A stretch of 64,000 nucleotides of DNA from Planctomycetia bacterium (GTDB taxonomy: Bacteria > Planctomycetota > Phycisphaerae > Phycisphaerales > SM1A02): the NCBI GenBank assembly GCA_005776885.1, contig SXOD01000011.1:1-64000 (forward strand), given 5' to 3'. Shown one piece after another: positions 25,651 to 33,187 of the stretch. The translations under genes were made by a program, and so were the position numbers. Within the stretch, counting starts at the first letter, position 1, and each line of letters begins with the position of its first letter. Below the pieces are notes generated by a model that saw only the letters and a program-made list of their open reading frames with translations, was not told where the DNA came from and ran no database searches.

Positions 25651-26909
25651 CGAACGCGATGCCACCTGTCCTCGGTTACGGCACGAACATCCACGCGGGA
25701 GCCACGCTCAAGCAGTCGCTTGAGGAGATCGGCCGCCACGCGCCCCGTGTACGCGAGCTGGTGAATGCGCAGCGCGGCGCCGCGGCGTCCTCGCCACTTC
25801 CCATCGGCCTCTGGCTGAGTGCGCGGTCGGTCGCGGCGATGAACGAGGGTGGCGATCGCGTGCAGGCGGCTGGCCTGGATCCATCGTCGCCGATCGAAAG
25901 CCTGCGGGAGTGGTTCACGGCGAGAGGCTTGGAGGTCTTCACCTTCAACGCATTCCCTTATGGCGACTTTCATGGTCCGGTCGTCAAGCACGCCGTCTAC
26001 GAGCCGCACTGGGGCGATGCCCGGCGCCTGCTCTACACGCTGGACATCGCGGAGCTGTCGGTGCGGCTCTGCCCGGTCGGCACCAGCGACATCTCCATCT
26101 CCACGCTCCCGCTGGGGTGGCGGGCCACGCTTCCCGGAAGGAGCGAGGCCGCGGCCCTTGGCGTGGCCACCGCCAACCTGCAGAGCGTGATCCGTCGGCT
26201 GGCGGCGCTTGAGGAACGCACCGGCGTGTGCGTGCACCTGGATGTGGAGCCCGAGCCCGGCTGCATGCTCGATCGTGCCGACGATGTCGTGAGACTCTTT
26301 GGCGACATCCTGAAGACCGACGCGGCGATTCCCGGCCTGCCGCGCGATCGCCGCGAAGCGCTGGTGCGCCGCCACCTTCGAGTCTGCCACGACATCTGCC
26401 ACAGTGCCGTCATGTTCGAGGACCAGGCGACGGCGCTGGACACCTATCGCCGCGCCGGCATCTCCGTCGGCAAGGTGCAGGTGAGTGCCGCGATCGAGTG
26501 CGATGGCTCCGACCGCGCCTTTCGGTGGCTCCACCAGTTCGACGAGCCCCGCTGGCTCCACCAGACGTCGGTCATGGATGGCGCGGGGCGCGTCCACTTC
26601 TTCGACGACCTTGGCCGCGCCATCGAGGACGCCCCCGATGGCCTGTGGCGGAGCCATTTCCATGTGCCGGTCTTCGCGGAGGAGCTGGCGCCGGACGGGG
26701 CGGTTCGATCGACCCGCTCGGAGATCGACTCCTGCCTGAGGGCCATCAGCCCCGAGGACCGCATCGCAGCCTACGAAGTGGAGACCTACGCCTGGTCCGC
26801 GCTGCCGGCGGGCGTTCGCAGGGCGACGCTTGCGGAGGACGTCGCGGCGGAGTTGGCATGGGCGCATGGTGCCATGCAGCGCGCAGGCCTCCTCCCCAAG
26901 GACGGGTAA
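25647..26909 (+). CDS. eboE: EboE, metabolite traffic protein (TIM-barrel, sugar-isomerase-like)
   Basis: A 420-residue protein with the diagnostic EboE start GYGTNIHAGATL. Also present are PIGLWLSARSV, EVFTFNAFPYGDFHGPVVK, YEPHWGDARRLLYT, SISTLPLGW, VHLDVEPEPGC, CHDICHSAVMFED and KVQVSAAIE, ordered as in a xylose-isomerase-like TIM barrel. His, Glu and Asp in these strands could bind metal. The reaction is unknown. GTG 25647 overlaps the previous stop; ATG 25659 (MPPVLGYG) is the alternative start. The eboC gene follows after 12 bases. Confidence 0.92.
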   Translation: MTNAMPPVLGYGTNIHAGATLKQSLEEIGRHAPRVRELVNAQRGAAASSPLPIGLWLSARSVAAMNEGGDRVQAAGLDPSSPIESLREWFTARGLEVFTFNAFPYGDFHGPVVKHAVYEPHWGDARRLLYTLDIAELSVRLCPVGTSDISISTLPLGWRATLPGRSEAAALGVATANLQSVIRRLAALEERTGVCVHLDVEPEPGCMLDRADDVVRLFGDILKTDAAIPGLPRDRREALVRRHLRVCHDICHSAVMFEDQATALDTYRRAGISVGKVQVSAAIECDGSDRAFRWLHQFDEPRWLHQTSVMDGAGRVHFFDDLGRAIEDAPDGLWRSHFHVPVFAEELAPDGAVRSTRSEIDSCLRAISPEDRIAAYEVETYAWSALPAGVRRATLAEDVAAELAWAHGAMQRAGLLPKDG

Positions 26910-26921
26910 TCTCCCGCCCAC

Positions 26922-28268
26922 ATGAGCCCCGTCGCACGGATCGCGGCGTTCTTCGAACTGGTTCGATTCGCCAACTGGCCGACACTCCTGTCGGACATCC
27001 TGCTCGGCGTGGTCGTGGCCGCCTTTCTCCTTGGACTCCCGGCGGACCCATTCCTGCTCTGGGTGCGCGAGTATTCGATGCCGTGGGAGCAGGTCGCGAT
27101 GGCCGCGATCGGATTGACGCTGCTCTACTGGGGCGGCATGGCGATGAATGGCGCCGTCGATGCCGCCGTGGATGCCCGCGAGCGACCTGATCGACCCGTG
27201 CCCAGCGGGAAAATCCCACTTCGCGCGGCGTGGGTGCTGGCCGTGGCCATGCTGGTGACCGGCGTGGGGTCATTCTGCGACACCTATCCCTACGAAGGCC
27301 TGCTCGCCCTGCTGGTGGGCATGTTCTGTGTCGGCGTCGTGGAGACCAGGGCTGAGAAGAAGGGTGCGCCGTGGGTGAAGCGACTGGGCCTCATGTGGAT
27401 CGTCTTTGGCGGCGTGGCCACGCTGGCACGCCTCGCTGGCACGGCACTCAATCATGGAACGGACTGGCGCGGCTTCGCGCTCTCGATCGACGTCGGACTC
27501 TTGCTGCTGGCCATCGTCCTTTACAACCAGATCCACCTTCGCGCCCGGTGGAGTGTCGGCTTGCTTGGGCTCTGTCGAGCGCTGGCCGTGCTGGTCGCGG
27601 GCCTTGCGGCGGCTGATGCGAGTGCGTGGCCATTCACCAGTCAGGCCCTCACCTGGAAGTTGGCCCCGCAGTTTGGATCGATCCCCCTCGTCCTCTCGCT
27701 GGTCGGCGTGGGTACCTACATCGCGATGGTGAGCCTCGTGGCGCGGCGGGAGGTGCCAGAGTTCATGTCCGACACGCGTGAGGGGCACGACGCGCCGCTT
27801 TTCTGCCCGTGGTGTGACCATGGCCTCGCGACGCCGACGCCGGGCCATTGCCCCGAGTGCGGGACCGACCTGGCGTCGAGGCCGCCAGTCAAGGCGACAG
27901 AACGGCTGATCGGGTCGCCCAAGTCCGTGCTGGTTGCGGCACTGCTGCTCGCGCTCACGCCGGCGGTCTGCACGGCGTGGAGCTACGACTTGGCCACGAC
28001 GCGACTGCCGCCCTGGTGGCTCTGCGGCAGCGTGGGCGTGCTGTGTGCCGTCGTGTTCTTGGCGCAGGTGCATCGGGCGTCGCGAGCCGCGGCGGTTCAT
28101 CCATCCCGCACGCCGCGCGCGGTCGGTTCGATGCTGGCCGCGCTCCCCGCCGGCGAGGGCGTGATGATGGCCGCACTCGGGGCGCCCTACGCCGCGCTCG
28201 CGGCATTGGCGCTTGGCGTGATCGCCCGATTGCTCCAGCGCATCAAGTGGGCAAGCGTGGGGAGCTGA
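26922..28268 (+). CDS. eboC: EboC, UbiA-family prenyltransferase with an inserted zinc ribbon
   Basis: A 448-residue polytopic membrane protein. The UbiA aspartate motif reads NGAVDAAVDARERPDRPVPSG (Asn76, Asp80, Asp84), which would bind Mg2+-prenyl diphosphate. Seven to nine hydrophobic helices surround it. Unlike usual UbiA proteins (around 300 residues), it has a soluble loop near residues 290-320 with Cys295, Cys298, Cys310 and Cys313 (CPWC...CPEC), a four-cysteine zinc ribbon, between membrane segments. TAATCT lies nine bases before the ATG. It is placed between eboE and eboF. The aromatic or lipid substrate is unknown. Confidence 0.85.
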   Translation: MSPVARIAAFFELVRFANWPTLLSDILLGVVVAAFLLGLPADPFLLWVREYSMPWEQVAMAAIGLTLLYWGGMAMNGAVDAAVDARERPDRPVPSGKIPLRAAWVLAVAMLVTGVGSFCDTYPYEGLLALLVGMFCVGVVETRAEKKGAPWVKRLGLMWIVFGGVATLARLAGTALNHGTDWRGFALSIDVGLLLLAIVLYNQIHLRARWSVGLLGLCRALAVLVAGLAAADASAWPFTSQALTWKLAPQFGSIPLVLSLVGVGTYIAMVSLVARREVPEFMSDTREGHDAPLFCPWCDHGLATPTPGHCPECGTDLASRPPVKATERLIGSPKSVLVAALLLALTPAVCTAWSYDLATTRLPPWWLCGSVGVLCAVVFLAQVHRASRAAAVHPSRTPRAVGSMLAALPAGEGVMMAALGAPYAALAALALGVIARLLQRIKWASVGS

Positions 28269-28271
28269 GCC

Positions 28272-28357
28272 AAGGTCCGCGCAGGGTCCGCGCAGGGTTA
28301 TCGGTGAGAATGTGACCCTCAGGGGCACGTCTCCACCGATAACGCGAGGAGGACCTT
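28272..28357. repeat. 75-bp palindromic element, copy 5, with an 11-bp internal duplication
   Basis: Hairpin at 28296-28344, outer arms AAGGTCC at 28272-28278 and GGACCTT at 28351-28357. The left spacer is lengthened by a tandem copy of GGTCCGCGCAG, so the unit is 86 bp rather than 75. Its centre (GTGACCCTCAGGGGCAC) is the exact reverse complement of copy 4's centre, so the two have opposite orientations. It starts three bases after the eboC stop. Confidence 0.9.
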
Positions 28358-28359
28358 CC

Positions 28360-28365
28360 TACACT
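28360..28365 (+). promoter_or_regulatory. -10-like TACACT, six bases before ATG 28372
   Basis: TACACT begins two bases after copy 5 ends and is followed by six bases and the ATG. This is the clearest case of a promoter abutting the palindromic element. Confidence 0.5.
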
Positions 28366-28371
28366 CCCCCG

Positions 28372-29832
28372 ATGCGCCGCGTCTGCGTCCTCAACATCGT
28401 GGGGCTCTCCACGGGCCTCATCGGGGACGCGACACCAAAGTTGCGAGATTTCGCACGTGCATCAGGTGGCGTGCGAACGCTCCGGCCCCCGTTGCCCGCG
28501 GTGACGTGCTCGTCACAGGCCGCGATGCTCACGGGAAGGTCCGCGGGCGAGCACGGGATCGTCGGCAATGGCTGGTTCGATCGATCGCTCGGCGAGGTCC
28601 AGTTCTGGAAGCAGTCGAGCGGACTGGTGCAGTCGCGGCGCGTGTGGGATGCCGCGCGCGAGCGTGCCGGGTCGGCGAGTCGCACCGCCGACGGGTCTGC
28701 ATTCACCTGCGCGAACCTCTTCTGGTGGTACGCGATGGGTTCGACCGCCGACTTCACCGTCACGCCGCGCCCCCTCTACCCCGCGGACGGGCGCAAGCTC
28801 CCTGACGTGTGGACGCATCCGCCGCGACTGCGCGAGGAGCTGCAGGCGAAGCTGGGTCCCTTCCCGTTGTTTCGGTTCTGGGGCCCTGGCGCCGACATCG
28901 GAAGCACCGACTGGATCGCTGGAGCGGCGATGGAACTCATCGCACGCGAGCGACCAACGCTGTCGCTGGTGTACCTCCCGCATCTGGACTACGCGCTGCA
29001 GAAGCTGGGACCCGGGAATCGACACGTCCGCCAGGACCTTCGCGAGATCGACCGCGTCTTTGGCGTGCTGCTGTCCTTCCTCCAGAAGAATGACATCGAG
29101 CCCATCGTGGTGAGCGAGTACGGGATCGCGCCGGTCTCGCGCGCCGTGCTCCCCAATCGAATCCTGCGTGACGCGGGCTTGTTGAGCGTGCGCGACGAGA
29201 TGGGTCGCGAGGTACTTGATGTCTTCGAGAGTGCGGCATTCGCCGTCTGCGACCACCAGGTCGCCCATGTCGTGGTGCGGGACGGGTCGCGCGCCGGCGC
29301 CGTGCACAAGGCGCTGGAGGGGGTGGATGGAATCGACCAGATCCTCGATCGCGACGCGCAGCGAGCGGCAGGCATTGCACACGGGCGATCCGGCGACTTC
29401 GTGCTGGTGAGTGCCCGCGATGCGTGGTTCGCGTATCCGTGGTGGCACGATGACTCGCGCGCGCCCGACTACGCGAGGACCGTCGACATCCATCGCAAGC
29501 CTGGCTACGACCCGTGTGAACTGTTCTTTGACCCCGCGCTGTGGACACCGCGGCTGCGAGTCGCCCGGAAGTTGCTGATGCGCAGGCTTGGGTTCCGCAC
29601 GCTGCTGGACGTCATCCCGCTCGACCCTGGGTTGGTGCGCGGCTCGCATGGTCGAGTGGACAACGGCAAGGAGTACGAGCCGGTGCTCATCGTCGACGAC
29701 CCGATGGTGGAGGGTCCGCTGCGGATGGAGGGCGTCCACGATGTCATCCTCCGGCGACTCTTCCTGGACGAGGCCGACCCGCCTTGCGCACCACACCCAA
29801 TCATTCCGACGCGCGCGAGTCGTGGTTCATGA
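28372..29832 (+). CDS. eboF: EboF, alkaline-phosphatase-superfamily (nucleotide pyrophosphatase-like) protein
   Basis: A 486-residue member of the alkaline phosphatase / nucleotide pyrophosphatase-phosphodiesterase superfamily. The nucleophile region is PPLPAVTCSSQAAMLTGRSAGEHGIVGNGWFD, in which Thr precedes CSSQA. Metal-site segments VYLPHLDYALQKLG, VVSEYGIA and HGRSGDFVLV also occur. The ending EPVLIVDD and RMEGVHDVILRRLF is typical of the EboF group. It has no signal peptide, so it should act in the cytoplasm. The last four bases (ATGA) overlap the start of the DUF3299-like gene. Confidence 0.9.
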   Translation: MRRVCVLNIVGLSTGLIGDATPKLRDFARASGGVRTLRPPLPAVTCSSQAAMLTGRSAGEHGIVGNGWFDRSLGEVQFWKQSSGLVQSRRVWDAARERAGSASRTADGSAFTCANLFWWYAMGSTADFTVTPRPLYPADGRKLPDVWTHPPRLREELQAKLGPFPLFRFWGPGADIGSTDWIAGAAMELIARERPTLSLVYLPHLDYALQKLGPGNRHVRQDLREIDRVFGVLLSFLQKNDIEPIVVSEYGIAPVSRAVLPNRILRDAGLLSVRDEMGREVLDVFESAAFAVCDHQVAHVVVRDGSRAGAVHKALEGVDGIDQILDRDAQRAAGIAHGRSGDFVLVSARDAWFAYPWWHDDSRAPDYARTVDIHRKPGYDPCELFFDPALWTPRLRVARKLLMRRLGFRTLLDVIPLDPGLVRGSHGRVDNGKEYEPVLIVDDPMVEGPLRMEGVHDVILRRLFLDEADPPCAPHPIIPTRASRGS

Positions 29833-30473
29833 AGTGGTTCTGGCTGGCGCTGCTGGGGCTCGCGGCAGTGGGCGGGTACCTAGCGTGGAATGGATCTGGG
29901 GAATCGGACCCGGTGGCTGGGGAGGCTGGGCTGGCTCGAGAGGAAGGTCCCCTCCCGGTTATCGGTGAGAATGTGACCCTGGAGGGCACTTTCCCACCGA
30001 TAACCGAGTCGGACGTTGTGCGCTTGGATGATCGAACGATTCGAGTCGCTGGCCGCTTCGACCTCACGGGCAATGGCACGCAGAGAGATCCCTACCGAAT
30101 CTCCTGGGAGTACCTCCAGAGTGCGCAGGATGGGTGGAAGCCGAAAGCTGGGAAGGAGTCGCTCGCACGGCACATCCTCCTCCTGGACGGCGCGTGGATC
30201 AGCATCGACGGCTACTGGGCGCCCGGCATCGTCGTGGACGAGACGAAGGAAGTCGTCGTGCTGCTCAATCGCTGGGATGGCTGTTGCCTCGGCATCCCGC
30301 CAACTCCATTTGACTGCATCGAAGCCAAGCTCTCGGAGGCCGTGCGCATCGACAAGCAGCACGCTTTCCGCTACGGCACCGTGACGGGTCGATTGGACGT
30401 GTCGCCGTTCGCGTTTGGCGATGTCATCCTGGGCCTCTACCAACTCCAGGAGGCGCGCATCTCGTCGCAGTGA
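29829..30473 (+). CDS. Membrane-anchored DUF3299-like protein containing a translated palindromic element
   Basis: A 214-residue protein. Residues 3-20 are one membrane helix (FWLALLGLAAVGGYLAW), followed by a Gly/Glu linker. From about residue 85 it resembles DUF3299 proteins: ISWEYLQ, ILLLDGAWISIDGYWAPG, then the NRWDGCCLGIPPTPFDC segment, where family members also keep CC..PPP, and a final GRLDVSPF...GLYQLQEARI. Residues 43-59 (VIGENVTLEGTFPPIT and neighbours) are encoded entirely by palindromic copy 6, which is in frame. ATG 29829 overlaps the eboF stop by four bases, so expression is coupled to eboF. The exported domain may be a small metal-binding or redox module. Confidence 0.75.
   Translation: MKWFWLALLGLAAVGGYLAWNGSGESDPVAGEAGLAREEGPLPVIGENVTLEGTFPPITESDVVRLDDRTIRVAGRFDLTGNGTQRDPYRISWEYLQSAQDGWKPKAGKESLARHILLLDGAWISIDGYWAPGIVVDETKEVVVLLNRWDGCCLGIPPTPFDCIEAKLSEAVRIDKQHAFRYGTVTGRLDVSPFAFGDVILGLYQLQEARISSQ
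29944..30017. repeat. Palindromic element, copy 6, inside a coding region
   Basis: Hairpin at 29957-30005, outer arms AAGGTCC at 29944-29950 and GGACGTT at 30011-30017 (74 bp, one spacer shortened). Arms are mixed type in the orientation of copy 5. It lies wholly within the DUF3299-like gene and contributes 17 codons from the hairpin alone without a stop. Confidence 0.92.
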
Positions 30474-30503
30474 CGGGCGCCACCCGGCTATCGTGCGCGT
30501 CCC

Positions 30504-33062
30504 ATGCACGGTGCTCGACTTCGTTTCATCGTCACTCTCGCCGCGGCGATGTCCGTCGCCTGTGGTCGGACGACGCTCGCCGACGGCATGCCGATCACGG
30601 AGGTCCTCACGATCACCGGGACGGGAAAGGGCGGTCGATCTCCGATCCAGGTCGACCCGATCCAGCGCTTGCTCGTGACCGGCACGTGGCACACGCCCTC
30701 GGCTGGCGACACGATCATCGGCGCCGACGGTCAGCCGCACGCGTGGACCATGGTCACGGCGGGTGACGGCGGCACCTTTGAGGGCGACGATTTCGCTGGC
30801 AGCTATGCGCTGGCCCGCGTGCACTCGGACACCGACCGCGTGGCGCTGCTGCGCGCCGCGGGACACACGCTCGTCTACGTGAACGGGGACGTGCGCATGG
30901 GCGATCCCTATTCGTTCGGGTTCATGGAACTTCCCGTTCAACTCCATGCCGGCGACAACGAGCTTCTCTTCGTGTGCAATCGAGGGCGACTGAAGGCGTC
31001 GGTTGACGATCTCCCCAGCCCTGTCGCCTGGTTCAACGCCGGCGACGTGACGGCCCCGGACCTGCTGGCGATGCGTGCGCCCGCGGACGACGAAGGAACG
31101 CTCTGGTGCTCGATCCCGATCATCAACGCGACCAACGAATGGCTTCGCGACCTGCGCGTGCGTGTGAGCCTCGCGGGTGCGTCGAGCGACTGTGCCGTCC
31201 CCGCGATTCCTCCGCTTGGGTCGATCAAGCCAGCATTGCCGCTGCCGCTGACGGCGGCACTTCCTGCGGGTGACGTGAGTGTCATCGTGGAACTCCTGCG
31301 CGATGCCGACACCCTCTGCTCGGGCACGATTGCGCTCCGCGTCGTCGCTCCCGATGCACGACGAAAGCTCACCTATGTCAGCCCGGTCGACGACAGCGTG
31401 CAGTACTACGCCATGGTTCCCCCGATCGGCTGGACACCGGACGCGGACGTCGCGCCGGACGCGCGCCCCGGCTTGCTTCTGAGCATCCACGGCGCAAGCG
31501 TGGAGGCCACCAGCCAGGCCCGCTGCTACGCGCCGCGCGCAGACGTGGCCGTGGCGTGCGCCACGAATCGTCGGCCATACGGGTTTGACTGGGAAGACTG
31601 GGGCCGGCTCGATGCCATCGACGTGCGTCGACACGCCAATGCGGTCTTCAACACGGACCCTCGGCGGCAATGGCTCACCGGCCATTCGATGGGCGGCCAT
31701 GGCACGATGATTATCGGCGCGCAGCGACCCGACCTCTTTGCCTCGATTGGACCCAGCGCCGGGTGGATCGACTTCTGGAGCTACACGGGCGGATCGTCTA
31801 TTCCCGTCGACTCAGCCCTTGGGCTCCTGCTTCATACCGCACAGAATTCCAGCCGAACGCTGCTGCTCAAGGAGAACTACCTGGGCGAACGCGTCTACGT
31901 GCTGCACGGAGACGCCGACGACAATGTCCCCGTCTCGCAGTCACGGATCCTCCGCGGCGTGCTTGGTGGGTTCCACCCCGACTTCACCTACTTTGAGCAG
32001 CCCGGCGCGGGTCATTGGTGGGGAGACCAGTGCGTGGATTGGCCCCCGATGATCCAGTTCCTCACGGCCGAGTCCCTGCCTGAGCCGAGTGCCGTGCGGA
32101 GCGGCTCGTTCACCACGGTGTCGCCGGCGATCTTCCCGGGATCCAATGGATTTCGCATCGAGCAACAGCTGGAACCCATGATGCCGTCGCGAGTGGAGTG
32201 GTCGGTGCGTGAATCAACCTCGGACAGCCCCGCCACGATCACGCTGGCGACGGCCAACGTGTCGATGCTTTCTGTTGACACCGACTTGCATGGCGCCGAT
32301 GGCGAGGTCCGCATCACCATCGACGGCGAGTCGATCACCGTCGCGGAGCGGGACGGCGGGGCATCAACATGCCTGGCGTTCTCCCCTGCGGGTCACTGGT
32401 CGATCGCGCGCGTCGATCCCGACTGGACCAGGCGCATGAAGCATCCGGGACGCATGGGCCCGTTCAAGGCCGCCTTCGACAACGGCGCCATCCTCGTCAG
32501 TGCAACAGGTGGCGACGCTGCGCACAATGCGTGGGCATTGGCCAAGGCTCGATACGACAGCGAGCAGTTCTGGTACCGGGGCAACGGCCGACTGCCCGTC
32601 ATGACTGACGAGGCGTATCTCGAGTGGCGCGGCCACGCCGCGTTGGAGCCACACGCCGACCGCAATGTGATCCTCTACGGCCGCGCCGACACGAACAAGG
32701 CGTGGGCCTCGCTCGCCGGGCGGGGAGCCATGCATGTCGTGCATGGGTCGATGACCCTTGAATCGACCGGCGGCGGCGATGACGCGACCATCGAGTTCAC
32801 GGGCGGTGACGCACTGCTGCTGGCCGTCGCCCCCGGCCCCGACTCCGCGAAACAGTCCATCGGGCTGGTGTCCCCGACCGGTCCCGCGGCCGAGGGCCTG
32901 TCAATGCGGATCCCGTACTTCGTGGCCGGGGTGCACTACCCAGATTGGTGCGTGATCCGCGCCGACTCGCTGTCGACTGGACTGGATGGTTGGGCCGCGG
33001 CGGGCTGGTTTGACAACGATTGGTCGATTGATTTGCGCCGGTCCGCGGTCGAGTCCAGGTAG
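30504..33062 (+). CDS. Secreted prolyl-oligopeptidase-like alpha/beta hydrolase (esterase or peptidase)
   Basis: An 852-residue exported protein. The signal peptide is MHGARLRFIVTLAAAMSVACG (a Cys at the end makes a lipoprotein possible). The N-terminal half is beta-rich, with a GTWHTPSAGDT region. The alpha/beta-hydrolase core lies around residues 300-520: LLSIHGAS, the nucleophile elbow GHSMGGHGTM, Asp in VLHGDADDNVPVSQS and His in GAGHWWG. The C-terminal 300 residues look like additional beta domains. Probably a cell-envelope esterase or peptidase; the substrate cannot be inferred. It begins 30 bases after the DUF3299-like gene, with TATCGT nine bases before the ATG. Confidence 0.82.
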   Translation: MHGARLRFIVTLAAAMSVACGRTTLADGMPITEVLTITGTGKGGRSPIQVDPIQRLLVTGTWHTPSAGDTIIGADGQPHAWTMVTAGDGGTFEGDDFAGSYALARVHSDTDRVALLRAAGHTLVYVNGDVRMGDPYSFGFMELPVQLHAGDNELLFVCNRGRLKASVDDLPSPVAWFNAGDVTAPDLLAMRAPADDEGTLWCSIPIINATNEWLRDLRVRVSLAGASSDCAVPAIPPLGSIKPALPLPLTAALPAGDVSVIVELLRDADTLCSGTIALRVVAPDARRKLTYVSPVDDSVQYYAMVPPIGWTPDADVAPDARPGLLLSIHGASVEATSQARCYAPRADVAVACATNRRPYGFDWEDWGRLDAIDVRRHANAVFNTDPRRQWLTGHSMGGHGTMIIGAQRPDLFASIGPSAGWIDFWSYTGGSSIPVDSALGLLLHTAQNSSRTLLLKENYLGERVYVLHGDADDNVPVSQSRILRGVLGGFHPDFTYFEQPGAGHWWGDQCVDWPPMIQFLTAESLPEPSAVRSGSFTTVSPAIFPGSNGFRIEQQLEPMMPSRVEWSVRESTSDSPATITLATANVSMLSVDTDLHGADGEVRITIDGESITVAERDGGASTCLAFSPAGHWSIARVDPDWTRRMKHPGRMGPFKAAFDNGAILVSATGGDAAHNAWALAKARYDSEQFWYRGNGRLPVMTDEAYLEWRGHAALEPHADRNVILYGRADTNKAWASLAGRGAMHVVHGSMTLESTGGGDDATIEFTGGDALLLAVAPGPDSAKQSIGLVSPTGPAAEGLSMRIPYFVAGVHYPDWCVIRADSLSTGLDGWAAAGWFDNDWSIDLRRSAVESR

Positions 33063-33187
33063 CTCGCCAGGGCAACCAGGAATCTTCAAGAAAAAAGGGA
33101 GCACTTCGGGGAGTGGGGGATTTGCGCCTTATTGTTTGCCCTTGACCGGCGCGGTGCCGGGGACACGGATTCACTCTCGGGCCAATC
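33063..33187. other. Intergenic region with an A-run
   Basis: Contains AAGAAAAAAGGG near 33090 and the AT-rich TTATTGTTTG near 33129 in otherwise GC-rich DNA. It probably holds the promoter of the dockerin-tailed gene, but no clear -35/-10 pair is visible and no stable hairpin was seen. Confidence 0.3.
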
